NCBI RefSeq assembly: GCF_022867805.1
Contig: NZ_JALIFO010000008.1
Location: 1-39,801, forward strand
Direction of reading: 5' to 3'
Length of the DNA: 39,801 nucleotides
From: Cuneatibacter sp. NSJ-177
GTDB lineage: Bacteria > Bacillota > Clostridia > Lachnospirales > Lachnospiraceae
The notes beneath the pieces were generated by a model. It was given only the letters and a program-made list of their open reading frames with translations, did no database searches and had not been told where the DNA came from. Positions within the stretch are counted from its first letter, which is position 1. Each line of letters opens with the position of its first letter. Shown piece by piece: positions 34,533 to 39,801 of this stretch. The translations under genes and the position numbers were made by a program.

Positions 34533-35353
34533 TCTCTTATTTTCCTTTCTCCGCTTTCATTATTTTTCAACAGCCTTTCGGCAGTCTTATTCCTTATCAA
34601 TACGGCAATCGGGGTGATTACCAGATACAATACGGTCAAAATCACAAAAAATCCTATGCCCGCATCTAAAAATACATAGATAATATTGAAGCCAAAGTGT
34701 AGCAATACCGAGTAGATTAGGTTGTTATGTCGTTCCAGAAAAATATTCATTAGGACGGTAATGGAAGTGATTACAACGATGTTGGAGATAATGTAGGGTA
34801 TCGCCCGCCAATCGGTAAACTCCGAATCCACCACCCATAACAGCGTATGCCAGAAGCACCACACCAAGCCTTGACAGACAGAGGATTTCAGGAAGCCGTA
34901 CTTCTTGTTAAATTCCTCCCGCAAAAAGCCGCGCCATCCCAATTCTTCTCCTGTCGGGCCGGAGGTCAGGGAGAGAAAGATGCTGAGCGGCAATGCTGTC
35001 GTTCCCAAATTGATGTAGGACAGCATGGGCTTTCCCGTCACAACGGTGTGGATGAACAGCGACAATACGCTGATGCCAAAGGTAAGGGCAAAGGATAACA
35101 GCAGCAGGTGCAGTTTTACTTTTCCCGAAAAACATCGCTTCATAAAAGTCATTCTTGTTTCATCTGGCCTAAAATGCTTCCAGCAAATCAGCAGCAAATA
35201 CGTCGGTGACCATGCGATCAGGTTGCGGACGATCCACATGATAACAGGCGGTGCGTGAAAGACCAGACTTGCCGTTCCTGCCACAAAAATAATGAGCAGC
35301 CAGACAAGAATATAGGAGCTGATGATATATTTCTTCAGATAATTTGTTTTCAC
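34529..35353 (-). CDS. CPBP (CAAX-like) intramembrane metalloprotease
   Basis: 274 residues, about eight membrane helices. The Abi/CPBP motifs are present: GEELGWRGFL (Glu136-Glu137), CFWHTLLW (His169) and LLHFGFN, which supply the catalytic Glu and metal-binding residues. Family members process prenylated proteins, bacteriocin or quorum peptides, or give self-immunity. I start at the GTG at 35353 (MKTNYLKKY), 5 bases after the upstream stop and with AAGGA upstream; a longer frame would overlap the regulator by 32 bases. Confidence 0.9.
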   Translation of the reverse strand: MKTNYLKKYIISSYILVWLLIIFVAGTASLVFHAPPVIMWIVRNLIAWSPTYLLLICWKHFRPDETRMTFMKRCFSGKVKLHLLLLSFALTFGISVLSLFIHTVVTGKPMLSYINLGTTALPLSIFLSLTSGPTGEELGWRGFLREEFNKKYGFLKSSVCQGLVWCFWHTLLWVVDSEFTDWRAIPYIISNIVVITSITVLMNIFLERHNNLIYSVLLHFGFNIIYVFLDAGIGFFVILTVLYLVITPIAVLIRNKTAERLLKNNESGERKIRE

Positions 35354-35357
35354 CTCA

Positions 35358-36245
35358 TTAGTTCCTTTCGCTATCCGTGCAGATGACAAGCTCGCTCTTT
35401 ATTCCGTTCAGCTCGATGATGTTTTCCGCATCGGGCGTATCAAACCTTTCCGTCTGCTGTCCGTCTTTCTCATAGGTGATGCTTGTTCCAATGCCTTTTG
35501 TAACAGCACTAAAGACCGTATCCTCTGGGATATGGATTTTTGAGGTTGCCGACACTTGGTTGATTGCCACTTCGCCTTTTAGGGAATTACAGACCACATT
35601 CAAATCAAGGTTACAGTCTATTTCTACTGTTCCAGATACATCTCTCAAAACAACGCTTGGTGTCTTTACATCAAGCTCTATACTGTCACACTCCAGAGAA
35701 CGGATTTCCACGGTTTCCGCATTGACCGCACACTCAATTTTTCCAATATACGGAGACGGGATCTGGACAAAAATGCTGACGGCTTCTTTCGCTGTTGCTT
35801 CTAATACCCCATTTTTGCGGTTTACATCCACATCAATCCGTTTTCGGATGTCGTCAATCTTGACCTTAAAATCATTCTGAAGCGTGGAGAGGGTATTGGA
35901 CGCCAGACGGACACGGATTTTCTCACCCTCATAACCCGACAGAATGAATTGCTTTGCACCGCCGAACTTCATGTCATAGCGTTTCGGCTCGTCAATATCG
36001 TACTCCGTAACGCTCTCAAACAGATAATCTGTCGGTTTCTTCGCTCCCTTTTCGTTGGAGAGCAGCTCGTCAATGGAAATGTCGAACAGGGCGGAAATCG
36101 CCATCATATTTTCAATATCGGGAATGCCTGCATCGGTTTCCCATTTTGTCACTGCCTGTCTTGACACGCCAAGCTTTTCCGCCAACTGCTCCTGTGACAT
36201 ACCCGCCTGTTTGCGGATAGATTTTAATTTTTCTGCAAATGTCAT
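35358..36245 (-). CDS. XRE-family regulator with a DUF4097-like beta-helix domain
   Basis: 295 residues. Residues 1-62 are a helix-turn-helix (SIRKQAGMSQEQLAEKLGVSRQAVTKWE). From about 85 on, the chain is short repeated beta strands (EIRSLECDSIELDVKTPSVVLRD, VEIDCNLDLNVVCNSLKGEV), a pattern like DUF4097/adhesin beta-helices seen elsewhere on membrane or surface proteins. No membrane segment, so the sensing domain is cytosolic. AAGGAGGTCA precedes the ATG. First gene of the operon with the CPBP protease and membrane protein; a palindrome over its promoter suggests autoregulation. Confidence 0.85.
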   Translation of the reverse strand: MTFAEKLKSIRKQAGMSQEQLAEKLGVSRQAVTKWETDAGIPDIENMMAISALFDISIDELLSNEKGAKKPTDYLFESVTEYDIDEPKRYDMKFGGAKQFILSGYEGEKIRVRLASNTLSTLQNDFKVKIDDIRKRIDVDVNRKNGVLEATAKEAVSIFVQIPSPYIGKIECAVNAETVEIRSLECDSIELDVKTPSVVLRDVSGTVEIDCNLDLNVVCNSLKGEVAINQVSATSKIHIPEDTVFSAVTKGIGTSITYEKDGQQTERFDTPDAENIIELNGIKSELVICTDSERN

Positions 36246-36274
36246 GCTCGTGACCTCCTTGTTTTGATATACCT

Positions 36275-36313
36275 ATTATAGAAAACTGTACTTTACACCA
36301 CAAGAAAGTACAG
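36275..36313 (-). promoter_or_regulatory. promoter with palindromic operator of the XRE-CPBP operon
   Basis: On the minus strand TTGTGG (36303-36298), 17 bases, TATAAT (36280-36275). Perfect 9-base arms CTGTACTTT (36286-36294) and AAAGTACAG (36305-36313), 10 bases apart, enclose the -35 box. A dimeric repressor bound there would block RNA polymerase. The remaining stretch to the next terminator (36314-36470) holds nothing I recognise. Confidence 0.75.
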
Positions 36314-36473
36314 ATGACATTCAATATTTTTCTGCTACTTTGCGTGGCATTTGCGTATTTTAAGCCAAGAATCAATCCTTTGAACTGTCATTAAGTAAAT
36401 TTATTTGCTCTTTGTCTGAGCCAGAGGAATGACGAGGGAAGAACTCAGCTTATCACGATGTTCGGTGTGGTAG

Positions 36474-36506
36474 AAAAGCGGTGCGAGGTCATCCCCACGC
36501 ACCGCT
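36474..36506 (-). terminator. terminator after the surface protein
   Basis: A perfect 9-base stem, AGCGGTGCG with CGCACCGCT, a 12-base loop, and TTTTC on the minus-strand side, 11 bases past the stop at 36517. Confidence 0.75.
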
Positions 36507-36516
36507 GAACATTAAA

Positions 36517-37134
36517 TTATTTCTCCCATTTTCTTCGATAGTTTTTCTTTTTCATCACCAGAAGCACCGCAAGCAGGCAGATCAGGGAAACCACCATCAC
36601 TGAAATCCAGAGAGTTACATTGCTGTTATCTCCCGTCTGTGGGATACCGCTATTCGGCTTAGTGGAATTTCCTGTCTGTGGGCTACCGTTGTTTGGCTTA
36701 CCAGAATTTCCTGTGTTACCGCTGAGCACCGGGATATCTACAGTATCTTTCTTGTAATGGCAAACGCTGCACTCCTCATGCTTGCTGCCCTTTTGGGTAG
36801 CAGTTGCTTCTTTGTCAATGACCCATGTAAAGGTATGTGCCCCTTCATCTGCCTTGCTTCCGCAATCGCACTCATACCAGTGGCCATTTGCATCAAATTT
36901 CCAATTGCCATAACTGTGGGTATGCCTCTCACTGTAGCCAATAGCAAAAGGACTGAGGGTGGATGTAATCTTCAGACCGTGTGCAGTTGCCACAAAGTTA
37001 CTCAGTTCCATAGAACCGTCGGCTTTCTGATGCAGAATTACAAAGTCATAGTTCTGATAATTGGCATCGGTGATACCTGCAGGATAGCCTAAGGTGAAAG
37101 TTACCGTCTCATCGTGAACCTCTTCCCAGACCAT
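36517..37134 (-). pseudogene. 3' part of a sortase-anchored surface protein
   Basis: 205 residues with no signal peptide although the C-terminus is a complete cell-wall sorting signal: IPQTGD, one membrane helix (WISVMVVSLICLLAVLLVM) and the basic tail KKKNYRRKWEK. Before it come a Cys/His repeat common in gut Clostridial surface proteins (HTHSYGNWKFDANGHWYECD ... HEECSVCHYKKDT) and a Gly/Asn/Pro linker with NSGKPN repeats. The ATG nearest the AAGGAG site is in another frame and stops after nine codons; the in-frame ATG lies four bases later. So the gene has lost its secretion and N-terminal domains, and is probably dead. Confidence 0.7.
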
Positions 37135-37217
37135 TCATTGTGTTACTCCTTATACTTGAGATCCAACTGTCATAATTATGGTTACATATGAGGTGATAGT
37201 AGCAGATTATATGGGTT

Positions 37218-37709
37218 TTATGGCGCTTCAAATTTATAGCCGACACCAACAATGTTTATGATATAGTCCGGAGAATCTGGTGCCGATTTCAGCTTCCTCC
37301 GCAAGTTACTCACATGGTTGCTTACTGCTTTCTTGGAATAAAAAGTATAATCTTCGTTCCAGACCAGTTTCATAATCAGCTCATAAGTAAATACTCTTTT
37401 CGGATGCGTGATCAGAAGAGCAAAAACATCAAATTCTTTCGCTGTCAATTCAATCACTTGTCCGCTCACACGTACAAGCCGCTGCTCCAAACAAAAGTAC
37501 AGCTCTCCCATCTCGATCTCTGTGAATACTCCACCGACCTCCGCCTGTGGATCATGGATTTGAAAGCCGTCACATGGGCTATCGGCTGAATCGTTATCCT
37601 TCTTTTCTTCGCTAAGAAGGTATTTTATTAACGCCTGCCGCTGCTGGACATTTAACAGCATAAGCAGTTTTTCTCCAATTTTATCTCCTGACTCAGAGAT
37701 TTCTATCAC
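37218..37709 (-). CDS. winged-helix (OmpR/PhoB-type) DNA-binding protein without receiver
   Basis: 163 residues. Residues about 72-163 are a Trans_reg_C winged helix (VRVSGQVIELTAKEFDVFALL, KAVSNHVSNLRRKL and the final IVGVGYKFE). The first 60 residues are helical and do not form a receiver domain. The GTG start is weak: AGGAGA is about 21 bases upstream, and the ATG next to it opens a different, 12-codon frame. Either a stand-alone regulator of a mobile element or an N-terminally rearranged response regulator. Confidence 0.75.
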   Translation of the reverse strand: MIEISESGDKIGEKLLMLLNVQQRQALIKYLLSEEKKDNDSADSPCDGFQIHDPQAEVGGVFTEIEMGELYFCLEQRLVRVSGQVIELTAKEFDVFALLITHPKRVFTYELIMKLVWNEDYTFYSKKAVSNHVSNLRRKLKSAPDSPDYIINIVGVGYKFEAP

Positions 37710-37771
37710 GGCTAATTTCCCATATCATCATCTCCTGTTAGTGTGGATCTATACTCAACTAAAAATACATT

Positions 37772-38587
37772 TTAAGCGTTATAAAGCTTGCTATATTGTT
37801 TTGGAGTAACCATGGCGTATTTCTTGAAAAAATTAGTAAAGTGGCTTTGGCTGCTAAAACCAAGCTGATAGGTAATATTTGATAAATCTTCTCCGGCCTT
37901 CAGCATTTTTTTGGCTTCAGTCATTTTAGTACATTCAATAAAGCGATAAGGAGATATCCCCTTTTCTTTCGTAAACATCCGAATAAAGTGGTACTTGCTG
38001 AAACCCGTAAAGGAACTTAAATCGCATAAGGCAATATTTGAAGCATAATGCCTTTCAATATACTCACAAGCACGTTTTATAACATCTGAAACATCTATTT
38101 GTTCGTATTCCACTGGTTGGGAACAGCCGGCAACCAAATCGCCAATGATCATATAAAGCAATTCTTCCTTTTGCAAGTCACAATATGAGCCATTTTCAAT
38201 TAAGTCAATCAGCTCTGTGATCTGTGGAATCAGGTCGCTCTGGTAAACAATCTGCGGTTCAAAATAAGGACATATGGCATATCCTAAACATTCCAATGTC
38301 AATTCTTCCATGCGATCAGTCGTAATGTGAAAGCATCTAAAATCCAGCATTTCCTTTTTCAATTCTAAACAAGTATGATTATCATTCGGGTTAAAAAGGA
38401 GCAGGTCATTTTTTCCTATGGTGTATTCCTTACCCTGGCATATTACCCGTCGGCTTCCGCTTTCTATATAGCCTAATTCATAGTAATCATGAAAATGCGG
38501 AGGCAAACTTTCAATCATTCCTGTCAGTGTCAGTACCTCTATATTAAGTTTTTCGTCAAAAACGATTTTACTGCCAGCGTTATTCAT
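37772..38587 (-). CDS. AraC-family transcriptional regulator
   Basis: 271 residues. N-terminal cupin sensor (LPPHFHDYYELGYIESGSR, NDLLLFNPNDNH) and C-terminal pair of helix-turn-helix motifs (NIALCDLSSFTGFSKYHFIRMF; ITYQLGFSSQSHFTNFFKKY). GGAGGTGA precedes the ATG, and the TGA in that site is the stop codon of the upstream chimeric gene. In its source genome it may have been linked with the DUF3795 gene whose fragment now lies upstream; that is inference. Confidence 0.92.
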   Translation of the reverse strand: MNNAGSKIVFDEKLNIEVLTLTGMIESLPPHFHDYYELGYIESGSRRVICQGKEYTIGKNDLLLFNPNDNHTCLELKKEMLDFRCFHITTDRMEELTLECLGYAICPYFEPQIVYQSDLIPQITELIDLIENGSYCDLQKEELLYMIIGDLVAGCSQPVEYEQIDVSDVIKRACEYIERHYASNIALCDLSSFTGFSKYHFIRMFTKEKGISPYRFIECTKMTEAKKMLKAGEDLSNITYQLGFSSQSHFTNFFKKYAMVTPKQYSKLYNA

Positions 38588-38590
38588 GAG

Positions 38591-39598
38591 TCACCTCCAC
38601 AAAATGATTTCAATAATATCATTATAGTGTATTCGTATTTCTTTTTCTTGCATAATGTTGCTGTTTTCGTTAAGGTCTGTCGAATACCGTTCTTTTATAC
38701 CTATTCTATACTGATTTCCTTCACCACCGCCACAGCCGGGACAGTATTTATTCAAAAACATAGGGCAAAGCCCACAGTTCAACCCGCAAAGGGAAAATAA
38801 TTGATTCTGGATATCCTCAGTATTCTCTTCCTGCAATACGTCAATAGCATCATCGACTGTAATGATACCCACAAGCCTGTTTTCCATATCCACAACAGGA
38901 AGAGCAAGGAAGTTATACTTATCAAGGAAATTTGCCGCTATTTCTTTATCATCATGCGTGTTTACAAAAATTGTATTTGTTTTCATAAACTCTTCAATCT
39001 TATCGCCATAATCGTGTAACAAAAGTTCTTTTACTGTAGTTACACCAATAAGATGCCTTGAGCTGTCAGTAACGTAACAAGTATAAATTGTTTCCTTATC
39101 AACACCTGTACGTCTTATTCTTTTAAAGGCATCCTCAACAGTGTTATCCTTTTTCAGATCAACAAACTCAGGGGTCATAATTGAGCCTGCGCTGTCCTCA
39201 GGATACTTTAAAAGAGTGTTAATTGATTTTCGTGTCTGTGCATCAATATTTCTGAGTATTCTTTTTACAATTGTCGCAGGCATTTCCTCAATAATATCAA
39301 CTGTATCATCAAGGTAAAGCTCGTCAATAACCTCACGAAGCTCTGTATCTGAAAAAGCATGGATGAGAGCTTCCTGCGTTTCACCGTCAAGCTCAACGAA
39401 TGTTTCAGCCGCCTCTTCTTTAGGAAGAAGACGGAAGAGCAAAATCCTCTGTTCATTTGGAAATTCATCAAAAAGAACAGCAATATCAGTTGGATTAATG
39501 TCTGCTAAAATGCTTTTAAGCTGTGAATATTTCTTCTCTCTGTAAAGAGTGGAGATTTGCTCTATAAGCTTTTCAAATTCAAGTTTTTCAAGATTCAT
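38591..39598 (-). CDS. chimeric MgtE (cytosolic domains only) fused to a DUF3795 fragment
   Basis: 335 residues. Residues 1-130 are the MgtE N domain (LLFRLLPKEEAAETFVEL, IDELYLDDTVDIIEEMP) and 135-262 a CBS pair (SAGSIMTPEFVDL ... LPVVDMENRLVGIITVDDAI), the Mg2+-sensing part of the MgtE channel. After TEDIQ (264) the sequence jumps to NQLFSLCGLNCGLCPMFLNK, the N-terminus of a DUF3795 zinc-binding-type protein with Cys271, 275, 278, 286 and 289. After GEGNQ (296) it changes again to unrelated residues. All membrane helices are missing, so it cannot transport Mg2+. The join lies near 38806. Probably a recombination scar, though the frame is open and the start is well formed (AAAGGAGA upstream). 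Confidence 0.8.
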   Translation of the reverse strand: MNLEKLEFEKLIEQISTLYREKKYSQLKSILADINPTDIAVLFDEFPNEQRILLFRLLPKEEAAETFVELDGETQEALIHAFSDTELREVIDELYLDDTVDIIEEMPATIVKRILRNIDAQTRKSINTLLKYPEDSAGSIMTPEFVDLKKDNTVEDAFKRIRRTGVDKETIYTCYVTDSSRHLIGVTTVKELLLHDYGDKIEEFMKTNTIFVNTHDDKEIAANFLDKYNFLALPVVDMENRLVGIITVDDAIDVLQEENTEDIQNQLFSLCGLNCGLCPMFLNKYCPGCGGGEGNQYRIGIKERYSTDLNENSNIMQEKEIRIHYNDIIEIILWR

Positions 39599-39708
39599 GG
39601 TCCGTATCTCCTTTCGTTTTTTATTCTATTCCATAGTATTGTTACCTCCCATAATAATCTTTGTTTTTTTCTTGTTAACTCTCTTTTTCTTACTTTTTCT
39701 TTTTTCAT
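39595..39708 (-). CDS. possible 37-residue very basic leader ORF
   Basis: Starts ATG at 39708, reads MKKEKVRKRELTRKKQRLLW and ends in TGA overlapping the start of the mgtE chimera (ATGA). About 40 percent Lys/Arg. There is no good ribosome binding site before it, and its 3' half contains the ribosome binding site of the next gene. Could be a regulatory leader peptide or chance. Confidence 0.25.
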   Translation of the reverse strand: MKKEKVRKRELTRKKQRLLWEVTILWNRIKNERRYGP

Positions 39709-39780
39709 AGAAAGCTTTTTTAGTCTATGTCATTCCCCATGGCCTAAAATCATGGATATCTGGATCTTTGGGGTTCACTT

Positions 39781-39799
39781 AATAAGACGTCGTCTTATT
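39781..39799. repeat. 19-bp palindrome at the right edge
   Basis: AATAAGACG-T-CGTCTTATT: 9-base arms around one base. Cut off from its context by the window edge; could be an operator or an element end. Confidence 0.4.
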
Positions 39800-39801
39800 T
39801 T

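Noticed and set aside
39599-39801. M-box (Mg2+) riboswitch upstream of the mgtE chimera
   Set aside because: Firmicutes mgtE genes often have one, but I see none of the conserved M-box core sequence in the 200 bases available.
1-39801. CRISPR arrays, tRNA or rRNA genes
   Set aside because: No regularly spaced repeats, cloverleaf sequences or rRNA segments were seen on reading.

Overview
The window looks like a chromosomal segment from a Gram-positive anaerobe of the class Clostridia, most like Lachnospiraceae. The evidence is the divergent lexA / LysM (yneA-like) pair with Bacillus-type SOS boxes, the obg-rpmA-rplU block followed by a short RNase G and the two-gene radical-SAM pair (TIGR03960/TIGR03936 type), strong purine-rich ribosome binding sites, sigma-A promoters, and a small CDCPAC protein of a kind common in gut Clostridia. 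No rRNA, tRNA or CRISPR array was seen.

Layout. (1) 1-541: the edge of a mobile element, with a small membrane protein (open at the window edge) coupled to a small putative ssDNA-binding protein. (2) 672-7874: core genes. A TtcA-like tRNA sulfurtransferase overlaps a tyrosine recombinase; then come yneA-like and lexA under three SOS boxes, a yqeK-rsfS in-frame fusion, nadD, yhbY, obg, rpmA and rplU. (3) 8115-11807: rng with the two radical-SAM-associated genes, overlapping like one operon. (4) 11983-19126: a two-gene signalling operon, namely a REC-GGDEF-EAL-REC-GGDEF protein followed by a soluble hybrid histidine kinase with about nine PAS-like modules. (5) 19311-23774: a TetR regulator divergent from a P1B-type metal ATPase, then a MarR-MATE efflux operon; both regulators have clear candidate operators. 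(6) 23771-31686: a peptide ABC importer operon (binding lipoprotein, two permeases, two ATPases), an M24 aminopeptidase and a pair of short ChrA-family transporters, with a divergent LysR regulator at 32217. (7) 33259: a small conserved Clostridial protein.

From about 33,620 to the right edge the character changes. The DNA is more AT-rich, genes are broken, and cargo typical of conjugative elements appears: an 81-bp palindromic repeat, a truncated membrane-protein ORF, a fragment of a cysteine-rich KTR protein, an XRE regulator / CPBP protease / four-helix membrane protein operon with its own palindromic operator, the 3' end of a sortase-anchored surface protein, a winged-helix regulator, an AraC regulator, and an mgtE gene whose membrane domain is replaced by a fragment of a DUF3795 (CGLNCGLC) gene. 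I read this as a decayed, recombined insertion.

The strongest candidates for something new are the mgtE-DUF3795 chimera, the yqeK-rsfS fusion that keeps an internal ribosome binding site, the multi-PAS kinase with its dual-output c-di-GMP partner, the XRE-CPBP-membrane protein operon, and L27 without the Firmicutes N-terminal extension and without prp. None is proven to be a new system from sequence reading alone.
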